Notes: generated from the letters alone by a model not told the origin. Counted from the first letter of the stretch, positions 53,627-63,316 are shown. The stretch: 64,000 bases of DNA from an uncultured Alistipes sp. (GCF_902388705.1 NZ_CABMQJ010000003.1:1-64000), one strand, 5' to 3'. A program made the numbers and translations.

Positions 53627-55297
53627 ATGAAATTCAGACTCATATTCAAGACGTTCCTGCTGTCGGCTGCTGTTGCGGCCGGTACCGGATGCAGCGATTT
53701 CCTCGATACCAGTCTTGACCAGAACGAAACGGGGGAGTCGATCGAGACGACACTCGGTACGTTGTGGAAATTCGGCAACGCCTTCTACACCCCGATTGTT
53801 TCCGGTTACTCCACGCTCGATTCCAACCTTTTTGCGGCGGCGACCGACGAGGCGCAGCAAACCAAGGTGCAGTGCAACGCGAGCTATTTCAACAAAGGGG
53901 TCATCAATGCCAACCTCAACCCGATTTCGAATCTTTATGTCGACTGCTACGAAGGAATCCGCGCCGCCAATTTTTTCCTCGACTACACGGCCAACGGCAA
54001 AGGCGAGTATATGGTGGGCATGAACCGCGATACGATTAACGACCGCCCCAACTACGAAAGGGATCTGGCCTCGCTGCACTGGTACCAGGCCGAGGCGCAC
54101 ATCGCACGGGCTTATTACTACGCCGAGCTGATCAAGCAGTACGGCGGGGTTCCCATCGTCGAGAGCCAGTATGCCGCGAACAAGTTCATCCCGCGTTCCT
54201 CCTACGACCAGGTCGTCGACTACATCGTGAAGGAAATCGACGACTACAAGGGGAAACTGGCAGTCGACTGGGACAACTTCTCCGAGCGTAACGGCCGCTT
54301 TACGCTGGGCGCCGCACTGGCCATCAAGGCGCGTGTGCTGCTCTATGCCGCTTCGCCGCTCCACAATCCCGGCAATGATGCCGAGAAGTGGAAAAAAGCT
54401 GCCGCTGCGGCTTATGACGTCATCAGCAACCCGGATTTGAATTATTCGCTCGACAACGATTACGGGGCTTATTTCCAGGGTAACCGCAACCTTTCCAGCC
54501 GGGAAACCATCTATGTCGTACGCCGCGAACAGTCCAATACGATGGAGCGCAATAACTATCCGATTGCTACGCCGGGCGGTGCCTCGGGCGTGACGCCGAC
54601 ACAGAATCTGGTCGAGGCTTACGAGTGGGTCGGGGAGCCTGTTGCCGGGGATCCCTATGCCAACCGCGACCCGCGTCTGGCGGCAAGCGTCGTGACCAAC
54701 GGCAGCACCTGGAACGGCCGTGTAATCGACCAGGCGCCGGGCGGTACGGACGACATGTCGTCGCCGAACGCCAGCAAGACGGGATACTACCTCAAAAAGT
54801 TCCTCACCGACAATCTCAACCTGACGCAGGGCGCCAAGGCGCAGCACAACTGGGTCGCCTACCGGTATGCCGAAGTGCTGCTCAACTATGCCGAAGCGAT
54901 GAATGAGGCCTATGGCCCCGACCAGGCTCCCGGCGACTACACGCTCACGGCGCTCGATGCCCTGCAACTGGTGCGTGACCGTGCCAGCCTGCAGCTTCCG
55001 CCTGTCACGGCGTCGAGCCGCGACGAATTCCGCGAGGCCGTCAAGCACGAGCGCCGCATCGAACTGGCGTTCGAGGATCACCGCTACTGGGATTTGCTGC
55101 GGTGGAAGGATGCGATGAAGGTGCTCAACAAACCCGTCCGCGGTGTGAAGGTGGCCAAAGCAGGCGAGGGCAAGTGGTCGTATACGCCGGTCGAAGTCGC
55201 TACGCGCACCTTCCTCGAACGCAACTACTATATGCCTTTCACCCGCTCTGAGGTTGAAAATTCGAATCATACGCTCGAACAGAATCCCGGCTATTAG
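53627..55297 (+). CDS. SusD/RagB-family glycan-binding lipoprotein 2
   Basis: The 556-residue lipoprotein (Cys22 in GTGC) starts 19 nt after its SusC partner. Typical SusD blocks are HIARAYYYAELIKQYGGVPIV and the C-terminal KHERRIELAFEDHRYWDLLRW, and the protein ends NHTLEQNPGY. It is not a close copy of SusD 1, so the two pairs probably bind different mannan structures or chain lengths. Confidence 0.94.
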   Translation: MKFRLIFKTFLLSAAVAAGTGCSDFLDTSLDQNETGESIETTLGTLWKFGNAFYTPIVSGYSTLDSNLFAAATDEAQQTKVQCNASYFNKGVINANLNPISNLYVDCYEGIRAANFFLDYTANGKGEYMVGMNRDTINDRPNYERDLASLHWYQAEAHIARAYYYAELIKQYGGVPIVESQYAANKFIPRSSYDQVVDYIVKEIDDYKGKLAVDWDNFSERNGRFTLGAALAIKARVLLYAASPLHNPGNDAEKWKKAAAAAYDVISNPDLNYSLDNDYGAYFQGNRNLSSRETIYVVRREQSNTMERNNYPIATPGGASGVTPTQNLVEAYEWVGEPVAGDPYANRDPRLAASVVTNGSTWNGRVIDQAPGGTDDMSSPNASKTGYYLKKFLTDNLNLTQGAKAQHNWVAYRYAEVLLNYAEAMNEAYGPDQAPGDYTLTALDALQLVRDRASLQLPPVTASSRDEFREAVKHERRIELAFEDHRYWDLLRWKDAMKVLNKPVRGVKVAKAGEGKWSYTPVEVATRTFLERNYYMPFTRSEVENSNHTLEQNPGY

Positions 55298-55324
55298 TTC
55301 CGGGACGCAAAAGAACAATGAATT

Positions 55325-55879
55325 ATGAAAAACAAATTGATTCTGCTCCTCGCATTTGTTTGCACATGCGCCTTTACAGCCTGCGAGGGCGACGGCGATG
55401 CCGATTACGGATTCGGTAAAGTATATATGCCCCAGGCCGTTTCGACCGGCGGGCTGAACAACTCGTATGCCGTACCTTCGGGCGGCGGTAGTTATACCTA
55501 CAATTTCCGCGTCGAGAACGGTACGGTCAGGATAATCCTGGGGGTTACACGCTCGGGCAAGCTTTCCGATAAGAAGGGGTATACCGTCGATGTCTACACC
55601 GCTGCGGAGGACACTGCGGCCGCCGTGGCCGCATACGGCGGCGAAGCCATGCCCGAGGGGCTTTATTCGCTGCCTGCGGCGGTCGTGGTTCCCAACGGGA
55701 AGACCGGCGAAACATTCTACCTCGACATTCCGGTATTGGCAATCTCAAGAAGCGAATATGCCGGCAAGAAGCTGGTGCTTTCGGTCGGAATCCGGAATCC
55801 GTCGGCGTACGAACTCTCCGATACGGCAGGCAAAACCGCCGTTATCGTGAACGTCGATGCCCTGAAGGCCCTGCTCTGA
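55325..55879 (+). CDS. DUF1735-type surface lipoprotein
   Basis: The 184-residue lipoprotein has a lipobox FTAC (Cys20) followed by the acidic EGDGDAD, suggesting surface display. The sequence KVYMPQA and the strand pattern ending AVIVNVDALKALL match the DUF1735 (BT_3987-like N-terminal) domain often found beside SusD as a glycan-binding module. Here it stands alone, without the lectin-like or catalytic domain usually fused to it. An inverted repeat follows the stop. Confidence 0.8.
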   Translation: MKNKLILLLAFVCTCAFTACEGDGDADYGFGKVYMPQAVSTGGLNNSYAVPSGGGSYTYNFRVENGTVRIILGVTRSGKLSDKKGYTVDVYTAAEDTAAAVAAYGGEAMPEGLYSLPAAVVVPNGKTGETFYLDIPVLAISRSEYAGKKLVLSVGIRNPSAYELSDTAGKTAVIVNVDALKALL

Positions 55880-55896
55880 ACGTAATTAACCTGTGA

Positions 55897-55928
55897 ACGA
55901 TATGCCTCTTGTAAGGGAGGCATATCGT
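55897..55928 (+). terminator. Internal terminator or attenuator in the rightward operon
   Basis: Perfect 12-bp arms ACGATATGCCTC (55897-55908) and GAGGCATATCGT (55917-55928) flank an 8-nt loop and are followed by TTCT. It separates the binding/import genes from the GH5 and GH2 genes. Partial termination here would make the surface genes more abundant than the enzymes. Confidence 0.6.
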
Positions 55929-55949
55929 TTCTATAAACCTTGACGATTT

Positions 55950-57614
55950 ATGAAAAAAGCCATTCTGATACTCTTTGCACTGCTCGCTGCGGCCGGGATA
56001 CGGGCGCAAATCCGTTCGGTGGAGTGCGCTACTCCCAAGCCCGGCCTTTACGAGCGTACCGATTTCACGATTCGGTTGACGGCCCGTTACGACAACGCCT
56101 ACCTGCAGGAGCAGGTTGCGCTCGACATGCTGATTACCACGCCTTCGGGTGCCGAACGGATACTGCCCTGTTACTGGGTGGAGGGGGCGTCGGGTACCGA
56201 ATCGCGCTGGGAAGCCCGTTTTACGCCCCAGCAGATGGGGCGTTATGCCTGCCGTTTCCGCTTGAGCGAGCAGGGACGCGAAACCTCCCGTTCGAAACCC
56301 GTGCGCCTCGATGTGGGGCCTGCAGCGGATTCGCGGGGTATCCTGCATGTGCGCGATTACTGGACGCTGGCTTACGACGACGGAACGCCGTTCCGGGGCA
56401 TTGCTGAAAATATCTGCTGGGAATCGCGCGCCAACGACGACTCGCGCTTTTTCAAGGCCCTGCACGAGCAGCATGACAAATACAACTACGACTACATGCT
56501 GCCGCTTTTCGCCCGCAACGGCGGTAATTTTATCCGTGTGTGGATGTGCGGATTCAATTTCCCGATCGACCAGCAGGACCATTTCAACAACCTACGCTAC
56601 GAGGCGTCCGATGCATATTACAATCCCAGCGCCATCGCCCGCCTCGACCATTTCGTCGGGCTTTGCGAACAGCTGGGTATTCACGTGATGCTCTGCATGG
56701 GACAGGGCGCCGTGCGTGCCGACAGGGCGTTTTTCACCGGGGAGCCGCAAGCCCGCCGCTACATGAACCGCCTGCGTTATATCGTTGCACGCTGGGGTTA
56801 CAGTCCGGCTGTCGGTATGTGGGAGTTCTTCAACGAAATCGACAACATCCAGTTCCGCGATGCGAAGAACCCGATTCCGGCCGAAGAGATTGTCGCCTGG
56901 CATGCCCGCATGGCCAGGTACCTGAAAAGCATCGATCCCTACGGACACCCCGTCACCACGTCGATTTCCCACCGGGATCTCGAAGGGCTCAATTCGGTGC
57001 CCGACATCGATGTCAACCAGAAGCATATCTACTGTAATACGGGCATTATCCCGGCCGAGATACTCCGCTATGAAAACCGTTTCGGCAAACCTTACGTTAT
57101 CGGTGAATTCGGCTATGAGTGGGACTGGTCGAAGAACTTCGATGATTTTGGCGAGGATATGGATCGCGATTTCCGCCGGGGACTTTGGTACGGCATCTTC
57201 TCGCCCACGCCCGTGACGCCGATGAGCTGGTGGTGGGAGTATTTCGAGAACCGCGGTATGATGGACTATTTCAAGGGTGTGCGGCAGATATCCGACCGGA
57301 TGCTCGCCGACGGCAAGGGCTCTTTCGAGCAGGTGACCGTAGCATGCAATCCGGCTGAAGCCATGGGTGTCAAGTGCGGCGAGGTGGTCTATGTTTACCT
57401 TTACAACAACTCCGCCGAGGAACTCAGGCAGGCGGGACTCACCGTCAACCTGGGCTGCAAGGGCAGCTATGCAATCGAGGCGTTCGATCCCGCGACCTGC
57501 GTTTGCACGGCGCAGGGCCAGCTTCCGACCCCGGGGCGTTTCGTGCTCGAAAAAATCACGCTCGCGCCGTATGCCGAGCGCGTCTATATCTTTACTCCCG
57601 AATCCGTTAACTGA
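55950..57614 (+). CDS. GH5-like glycoside hydrolase with N-terminal DUF5060 domain
   Basis: The 554-residue protein has a signal peptide without a lipobox, so it should be periplasmic. Residues about 22-110 form a DUF5060-like beta-sandwich. A clan-A (beta/alpha)8 barrel follows with acid/base Glu296 in EFFNEID and nucleophile Glu386 in VIGEFGYEW, then a small C-terminal beta-domain. A mannanase or mannosidase acting on oligosaccharides is likely from context, but the subfamily and product cannot be read from sequence alone. Confidence 0.85.
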   Translation: MKKAILILFALLAAAGIRAQIRSVECATPKPGLYERTDFTIRLTARYDNAYLQEQVALDMLITTPSGAERILPCYWVEGASGTESRWEARFTPQQMGRYACRFRLSEQGRETSRSKPVRLDVGPAADSRGILHVRDYWTLAYDDGTPFRGIAENICWESRANDDSRFFKALHEQHDKYNYDYMLPLFARNGGNFIRVWMCGFNFPIDQQDHFNNLRYEASDAYYNPSAIARLDHFVGLCEQLGIHVMLCMGQGAVRADRAFFTGEPQARRYMNRLRYIVARWGYSPAVGMWEFFNEIDNIQFRDAKNPIPAEEIVAWHARMARYLKSIDPYGHPVTTSISHRDLEGLNSVPDIDVNQKHIYCNTGIIPAEILRYENRFGKPYVIGEFGYEWDWSKNFDDFGEDMDRDFRRGLWYGIFSPTPVTPMSWWWEYFENRGMMDYFKGVRQISDRMLADGKGSFEQVTVACNPAEAMGVKCGEVVYVYLYNNSAEELRQAGLTVNLGCKGSYAIEAFDPATCVCTAQGQLPTPGRFVLEKITLAPYAERVYIFTPESVN

Positions 57615-57621
57615 CCGGTTT

Positions 57622-60480
57622 ATGCGTTTTAAAACACTTGCCATGATGCTGACCCTGGGCATCGCTGCGGGCGGGGAAGCCCCGGCCCAGCAGGCCACGC
57701 CCCTCAATCCTACCAATTTCGGGCTCGTGAGCCCCCAGCCGCAGTCCGAACTGCCGCAGTCTGCGACACCGCCCCAACAGGCCGTGCGCAAACCGAAACG
57801 ACCTGTCCGGGCCCTTCTGGAGCCGTCCGGTGCGGCTTCGTGGGTGCTGTCCGACGGCTGGGAACTGGCCCAAACGGATCAGCTGGTCGGGAGCGGAGGT
57901 TCGCTTTTCGACCCCGCCTACGACACTTCGGCGTGGTACAATGCCGTCGTGCCCGGCACGGTGCTGACTTCGCTGGTCGAAGCGGGCGTTTATCCCGACC
58001 CCTATTACGGGCTCAACAACCTCTCCATTCCCGACAGCCTCTGCCGTACGGAGTGGTGGTACCGGATACGTTTCCCACAGCCGCAGGATGCTGCGGGACG
58101 CCGTGCCTGGCTGCGTTTCGACGGAATCAACTACCGCGCCGACGTGTGGCTGAACGGCCGGAAGGCAGGCACGGTCGACGGGGCTTTTACCCGGGGCGTG
58201 TTCGATGTGACGGGGCTTCTCTCGGCCGAAAACGTCCTGGCCGTGAAGATCCGCCCGCCGCATAATCCGGGGATTCCCCACGAGCAGTCGAAAGCCGCCG
58301 GGCGGGGCCCCAACGGAGGCCAGTTGTGCCTCGACGGGCCGACTTTCATCAGTTCGGAAGGCTGGGACTGGATTCCCGGCATCCGCGACCGCAATATCGG
58401 CATCTGGCAGGATGTGACGCTCGAATTTACGGGCGACGTGACGCTTGCCGACCCGCAGGTAATCACCGATCTGCCGCTGCCCGACACGTCGTATGCCGAT
58501 TTGACGATTCGCGCCGAGGTGACCAACCATGCCGACGAACCGCGCCGGGCGGTGCTGCGCGGCACCTTGGACGGCGGTGCCGGCTTCTCGCTGCCGGTCG
58601 AGCTCGCCGCCGGGGAAACCCGCACGGTGAGTTGTACGCCGGCCGAATGTCCGGCCCTGCGGATTGCGGCTCCCCGCCTGTGGTGGCCGAACGGCTACGG
58701 GGCGCAGGAGCTTTACACGCTGCAGCTGGCGGTCGAGCAGGACGGCATCCGCTCCGATGCGGAGCAGGTTCGTTTCGGTATCCGGGAACTTACCTATGAG
58801 TTGAGTGTGGATACGCCTGCCGGGGAGGAGCTGCGCATCGACTTCGCACCGACGAACGATCTGTGCGGCGGCGAGATGCCCTTCGACAGTTTCCATCGCC
58901 GCCCGGCGGGCGACGGGGTCGTCGTCCCGGCTCTGAAGCCGGGAATCGATGTTTCGCGCCTGCGCCGCCTGGAAAACGACGGTGCCGCACCTTTTCTGGT
59001 ACTTCGATGCAACGGGGTGCGGATATTCTGCCGCGGCGGCAACTGGGGCATGGACGACGGGATGAAACGGGTTTCGCGCGAACGGCTCGAACCCGCCTTC
59101 CGCCTCCACCGCGAGGAGGGTTTCAACATGGTGCGCAACTGGACGGGCGAGTCGACCGAGGAGCTTTTCTATGCACTTTGCGACGAATACGGTATGCTGG
59201 TGTGGAACGACTTTTGGCTTTCGACCGAGGGATATAACCAGAACGTCAACGATGAGGAGCTGTTCCTGGCGAACGCCCGCGAAACGGTGCGTCGTTTCCG
59301 CAACCATCCGTCGCTGGCCGTGTGGTGCCCGCGCAACGAAGGCTATGCTACCCCGACGCTCGAACCGCGGTTGGCCGCGCTGGTTGCCCGGGAGGACGGC
59401 ACGCGCTTCTACAGCCCCAATTCCCGCTATATGAACCTGCGCACGAGCGGCCCGTGGCATTACCTGGCCGACGAGTCGGAATATTTCCTTCGCCATGCCT
59501 TCGGGTTCTCCACCGAGCTGGGAACCCCGTCGGTGCCGACCGCCGAAACGATGCGCAAGTTCATTCCCGAGGCGGACAGGTGGCCGATTAGCGACACGTG
59601 GTATTACCATGATTTGCACTTCGGGCTTCCGGAGTACTGCGAGGCCGTCGATGCGCTTTACGGGAAAGCCGAATCGCTCGACGATTTCTGCCGCAAGGTG
59701 CAGCTGATTAATTACGACAGCCACCGGGCCATGCTCGAGGCGTGGAACAGCCGGATGTGGAACTCCACGTCGGGCGTGCTGCTGTGGATGAGCCATCCCG
59801 CATGGCCGAGCCTCGAATGGCAGACCTATTCGTGGGATTTCGAGACGCACGGCTCTTTCTACGGCTGCCGCAAGGCCTGCGAACCGCTGCATGTGCAGAT
59901 GAACCCCCATGACGGGCAGGTATTGGTCGTCAATACCACCCGCGACGCCCTTATGCACGGCCGGGTGCTGGCCACCTGTTACACCCCGGCCGGAAAACGC
60001 CTCGGCCGGCAGGAGGCCGCTCTGCAGGAAATCGCCGCCAATGCCGTGACGCCGGCCATGGCGGCCGTCCTGCCGGAGAACGTGGAGTGCTATATGGTGC
60101 GGCTCGAATTGTATGTCGATGGCAAGCGGGTTAGCGTGAACGACTACCTGCGCAGCCCCGGCCGGGATTTCACGGCGCTGAACCGCCTGGCGCAGGTGCG
60201 GCTCCGGGCGCGCCGCATGGCGCGGCAGGACGACGGCCGTGCGACGACGGTGCGCTTCGAAGTGTCGAATCCTTCGGCCGTTACCGCCCTTGCGGTGAAA
60301 TTCAACGTCCGCGACGGACGGACGGGCGAAGCGATTCTCCCGGCCTATATTTCCGAAGGGTATATCCATTTGCTTCCGGGTGAAAAACGGATGGTCGAAG
60401 CCGAGTGCGCTTCGTGCGAGGGCGCCGTCCTTTCGGCCGAAGGCTATAATCTGGAAAGGCAGACATTGCTGGAACTTTGA
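57622..60480 (+). CDS. GH2 beta-mannosidase-type glycoside hydrolase
   Basis: The 952-residue exported enzyme follows the GH5-like gene by 7 nt. After a signal peptide and a Gln/Pro-rich stretch (about 25-60) come the GH2 sugar-binding jelly roll (WWYRIRFP, WLRFDGINYRADVWLNG), an Ig-like domain and the barrel. The acid/base is Glu573 in CPRNEG and the nucleophile is probably Glu632 in STELGTP. The SEGWDWIPGIRDRNIGIW block is characteristic of the mannosidase/exo-glucosaminidase branch. It should release mannose from non-reducing ends. The start at 57622 is chosen because the longer open frame upstream overlaps the GH5-like gene. Confidence 0.9.
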   Translation: MRFKTLAMMLTLGIAAGGEAPAQQATPLNPTNFGLVSPQPQSELPQSATPPQQAVRKPKRPVRALLEPSGAASWVLSDGWELAQTDQLVGSGGSLFDPAYDTSAWYNAVVPGTVLTSLVEAGVYPDPYYGLNNLSIPDSLCRTEWWYRIRFPQPQDAAGRRAWLRFDGINYRADVWLNGRKAGTVDGAFTRGVFDVTGLLSAENVLAVKIRPPHNPGIPHEQSKAAGRGPNGGQLCLDGPTFISSEGWDWIPGIRDRNIGIWQDVTLEFTGDVTLADPQVITDLPLPDTSYADLTIRAEVTNHADEPRRAVLRGTLDGGAGFSLPVELAAGETRTVSCTPAECPALRIAAPRLWWPNGYGAQELYTLQLAVEQDGIRSDAEQVRFGIRELTYELSVDTPAGEELRIDFAPTNDLCGGEMPFDSFHRRPAGDGVVVPALKPGIDVSRLRRLENDGAAPFLVLRCNGVRIFCRGGNWGMDDGMKRVSRERLEPAFRLHREEGFNMVRNWTGESTEELFYALCDEYGMLVWNDFWLSTEGYNQNVNDEELFLANARETVRRFRNHPSLAVWCPRNEGYATPTLEPRLAALVAREDGTRFYSPNSRYMNLRTSGPWHYLADESEYFLRHAFGFSTELGTPSVPTAETMRKFIPEADRWPISDTWYYHDLHFGLPEYCEAVDALYGKAESLDDFCRKVQLINYDSHRAMLEAWNSRMWNSTSGVLLWMSHPAWPSLEWQTYSWDFETHGSFYGCRKACEPLHVQMNPHDGQVLVVNTTRDALMHGRVLATCYTPAGKRLGRQEAALQEIAANAVTPAMAAVLPENVECYMVRLELYVDGKRVSVNDYLRSPGRDFTALNRLAQVRLRARRMARQDDGRATTVRFEVSNPSAVTALAVKFNVRDGRTGEAILPAYISEGYIHLLPGEKRMVEAECASCEGAVLSAEGYNLERQTLLEL

Positions 60481-60498
60481 ACACCCCCGATACGAGAG

Positions 60499-60533
60499 GA
60501 GCCGTGGAACATATGTTCCACGGCTCTTTTTTT
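60499..60533 (+). terminator. Terminator of the rightward mannan operon
   Basis: GAGCCGTGGAACAT and ATGTTCCACGGCTC form a perfect 28-bp palindrome (14-bp arms) followed by seven T. It lies 18 nt after the GH2 stop. Despite GTGGAAC/GTTCCAC, it is not a parS match. Confidence 0.9.
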
Positions 60534-60676
60534 GTGCCTGCCTTGTGCCTGCCTGTCGCTCCGAACCGGCGTTCGGGAATGCCTGCGAAACTGCCGGCGT
60601 GCGGGCAGGGCGGAAAGGCCCCGGTTAGGCTCCGGTCGTACCGAGCTGCTTCCGCAGGCGCCGCAGGGTGCCGGTT
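60534..60676. other. Spacer between convergent mannan clusters
   Basis: These 143 nt are GC-rich and hold no convincing gene. No strong T-tailed hairpin for the leftward epimerase transcript was found. Confidence 0.4.
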
Positions 60677-61900
60677 TTATCTCCCGGAAGCGGTTTCGCC
60701 ATCCGCAATGTGTGAGGCGATTTCCATGCACATGCGGCTGTTGTGATAGGGGCATTTCCAGAATCCGGCCTTGTCGTCCGTCCGGTTGACGTTGCCGTCG
60801 GGGAGGATGCTCCACCACCATTCGCCTCCCGTGCGGTCGATGAGGTGTGTTTTGATGTAGTCCCAGCATTTCAGGGCGGGTTCCAGGGCCTCCTTTCGGC
60901 CGTGGAACCGGTAGAGATAGAAAAGCCCGATGACGCACTCCGCCTGCACCCACCAATGGCGTTCGAGGTCCCGGGTGCCGTCTGGGTGCCGTTCGTAAAT
61001 CATGCTCCCGTCGCCCATATAACCTTCGAGGGCCGCATTGGCGATGTCATAGCAGCAGGCGCGCGTGCGCTCGTACAAGGCTTCGTCGCCGAGCGTTGCG
61101 GCGGTTTCGAGCAACAGCCACGAAGCCTCGATGTCGTGACCGTAGGAGAAGCAGCCGTCGTTTTTCAGTTGCCATCGGTCGTCGAAAAAGAGTCCCAGAT
61201 GGCCGTTCTGCGGCTGCAGGATTCGCGAGAGGAAAATTTCCAGCAGGTTGCGGGTCTGCTTGCGCAACCCCCCCCCGTCGTCCCAGATGCGGAGCAGGTT
61301 GGTGTAGGCCTCCAGAATGTGGAGGTGGGTGTTCATCGTCTTTTTCTCGTTGGCGTCCTTGTCGCTCAGTCGCACATCGTCGATGGGTGTCCAGTCGCGG
61401 GCCGCCGCCTCTTCATAACCGTTGTTTACGGCGTCGTAGGAGTGCTCTTCGATGACCCGGAACAGCCCGATTGCCTCCCGAAGCGCCCGCTCGTCGCCTG
61501 TCGCCCGGGCGTATTCGCTCAAACCGTAGATGGCGAATCCGAGGGCGTAAAATTGTTTTTTCGTGTCTGCGGGGTTGCCCGCTGCGTCCACCGACCAGTA
61601 GACGCCGCCGTAGGTTTTGTCGAGGAATTTGTCGAGCAGGTAGTCCCGGGCGGCGGTGGCCGTCGCCAGGTATTCCTTGCAGCCCGATGTCCGGTAAGCT
61701 GCCGAGAAAGTCCACAGGATGCGGCTGCAGAGGATTGCACCCCGCTCGGCATCGGCCATCAGCAGGCCCGTTCCGGTCATGCGGCCGAAAAATCCGCCGT
61801 TCTGCGGATCGGCCATTTGACGTGCCCAGAACGGGAGGATGTTATTATGAAGCTCTTCGGTGAGCTCGCGCTTGAATTGTTGTTCGCGGTTCATGTTCAT
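60677..61900 (-). CDS. AGE-family mannobiose/cellobiose 2-epimerase
   Basis: The 407-residue cytoplasmic enzyme is an (alpha/alpha)6-barrel of the N-acylglucosamine 2-epimerase family. The catalytic histidines are His194 (NTHLHILEAY), His255 (YGHDIEASW) and His386 (CPYHNSRM). The 131-residue spacing of the last two is the same as in Rhodothermus cellobiose epimerase. With GH130 and a GPH symporter next to it, conversion of mannobiose to mannosyl-glucose is the likely reaction. Its coding strand contains a G9 run. Its ATG overlaps the symporter stop as ATGA. Confidence 0.92.
   Translation of the reverse strand: MNMNREQQFKRELTEELHNNILPFWARQMADPQNGGFFGRMTGTGLLMADAERGAILCSRILWTFSAAYRTSGCKEYLATATAARDYLLDKFLDKTYGGVYWSVDAAGNPADTKKQFYALGFAIYGLSEYARATGDERALREAIGLFRVIEEHSYDAVNNGYEEAAARDWTPIDDVRLSDKDANEKKTMNTHLHILEAYTNLLRIWDDGGGLRKQTRNLLEIFLSRILQPQNGHLGLFFDDRWQLKNDGCFSYGHDIEASWLLLETAATLGDEALYERTRACCYDIANAALEGYMGDGSMIYERHPDGTRDLERHWWVQAECVIGLFYLYRFHGRKEALEPALKCWDYIKTHLIDRTGGEWWWSILPDGNVNRTDDKAGFWKCPYHNSRMCMEIASHIADGETASGR
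61268..61276. repeat. Homopolymer C9/G9 in the epimerase gene
   Basis: Nine C on the + strand encode Gly-Gly-Gly in the loop WDDGGGLRK. The frame is intact on both sides. A change of one base would truncate the epimerase before His255. Confidence 0.85.
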
Positions 61901-63315
61901 TTGTTTGTGGCTCTGTGCAGAGCCAGTTTTTCTCCGATTTCACGTATGCGGGTTTCGTTGAGCGGATAGACGGCGACGAGCAGGATAGCCAGCGCACACC
62001 CTGCCGCCGGAAGCCAGCTCATCAGCATCCGCAGGCCGAAAATTGCCTCGCCGTTCTGCACCGCGGCGCCCGAGGTGTCGTATCCGTAGGAAGCCAGCAG
62101 CCAGAGAATCAGTGCGCTGCCGAATGCGCCGCCGAATTTCTGGGCCATCGACGACGACGAGAATATCAGTCCCGTGGAACCGTGGCCGTGCTTCAGCTCC
62201 GAATAGTCTGCCACATCGGCGTACATGCTCCAGAGTAACGGGAAGGTGATGCCGGCTGCGGCTGAAATCACGATTTGCAGCACGACCATCGCCCAGCATC
62301 CGGCAACGGTGGCCGGCATGAAAAAGAAGGCGATGCTCAACAGGCCCGACACGGCCATGGCCCAGATGTAGGTCATCCGCTTGCCGATGCGCAGCGAGAT
62401 CGGCACGGCCAGTACGACCCCGAGCATGTTGGCGATTTCGCCGATGGCGAGGAACGCCCCGCAGGTGAGTATCATACTGCCGCCCAGCAGGTTATCCTCC
62501 CCGACAAAATCTTTGAAGAAATAGGCTGCCGCCCCGCCCCGGATCGAGTTGAAAAGCAGCGCGGCCACCGCCACGCCCAGCAGTATCCACCACGGCCCGT
62601 TGCCGGCGAGCGATTTCATGTCGGAAAGAACCGACTGTCCGCCCGCAGAGGGGCTTTCGCTCGGGACGACGCGCTCGCGTGTCAGGCGGAAGCAGAGCAG
62701 GAAAAGCAATGCACAGATTGTTCCGACGACGATCATGGCCGCCTGCCATCCGCCGGCCTGGGCTGCGACGGCCCGGGCGGTGTCCATCTTTCCAACGTCG
62801 CGGGTGAAGAGGTCGCACAGGGGTTCGAAAATAGCCAGAGCCAGGAAACTGCCTCCGTAGGCGAAAAACATCCGGTAGGAGGAGAATACCGTGCGTTCGC
62901 GCGAATCGTCCGTCACCACGCCCAGCATCGCTCCGTAGGGGACGTTGATGGCGGTGTAGACGGTCATCATCAGTAAATAGGTGGCGTAGGCCCACACCAG
63001 TTTGGCCGAATAGCCCCACGCGGGCGTGGTAAAGGTGAGGATGCCTGCCACGGCGAACGGGACGGCTATCCAGAGCAGGTAGGGACGGTAACGTCCCCAG
63101 CGGGAGGTCGTACGGTCGGCAATCAGGCCCATGATGGGATCGGATACCCCGTCCCAGAGTTTGGTGACGAGCAACAGTACGGCGGCATGTTCCAGACTCA
63201 ACCCGAAAATGTTGGAGTAGAAAAACGGAAGATAATAGGAGAATATTTTCCAGAACATGCTCGACGACATGTCGCCCAGCCCGTACCCGATTTTTTCCGA
63301 CCGTGCAGCTGTCAT
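61897..63315 (-). CDS. GPH-family sugar:cation symporter (MFS)
   Basis: The 472-residue inner-membrane protein has 12 predicted helices. It carries the GPH signature blocks KLWDGVSDPIMGLIADRT and SRWGRYRPYLLW near helix 2, and YADVADYSELKHGHGSTGLIFS in the second half. Such proteins import disaccharides with Na+ or H+. From its neighbours it should bring mannobiose from periplasm to cytoplasm. It is spaced by 1 nt from the phosphorylase gene and overlaps the epimerase by 4 nt. Confidence 0.93.
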   Translation of the reverse strand: MTAARSEKIGYGLGDMSSSMFWKIFSYYLPFFYSNIFGLSLEHAAVLLLVTKLWDGVSDPIMGLIADRTTSRWGRYRPYLLWIAVPFAVAGILTFTTPAWGYSAKLVWAYATYLLMMTVYTAINVPYGAMLGVVTDDSRERTVFSSYRMFFAYGGSFLALAIFEPLCDLFTRDVGKMDTARAVAAQAGGWQAAMIVVGTICALLFLLCFRLTRERVVPSESPSAGGQSVLSDMKSLAGNGPWWILLGVAVAALLFNSIRGGAAAYFFKDFVGEDNLLGGSMILTCGAFLAIGEIANMLGVVLAVPISLRIGKRMTYIWAMAVSGLLSIAFFFMPATVAGCWAMVVLQIVISAAAGITFPLLWSMYADVADYSELKHGHGSTGLIFSSSSMAQKFGGAFGSALILWLLASYGYDTSGAAVQNGEAIFGLRMLMSWLPAAGCALAILLVAVYPLNETRIREIGEKLALHRATNK

Positions 63316-63316
63316 T

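Noticed and set aside
57607..60369. 920-codon minus-strand frame opposite the GH2 gene
   Set aside because: It is antisense to an intact GH2 enzyme with both catalytic glutamates; composition artefact.
60499..60526. GTGGAAC...GTTCCAC resembling parS
   Set aside because: The half-sites are in inverted order around CATATG, not CACGTG, and the T-run marks it as a terminator.
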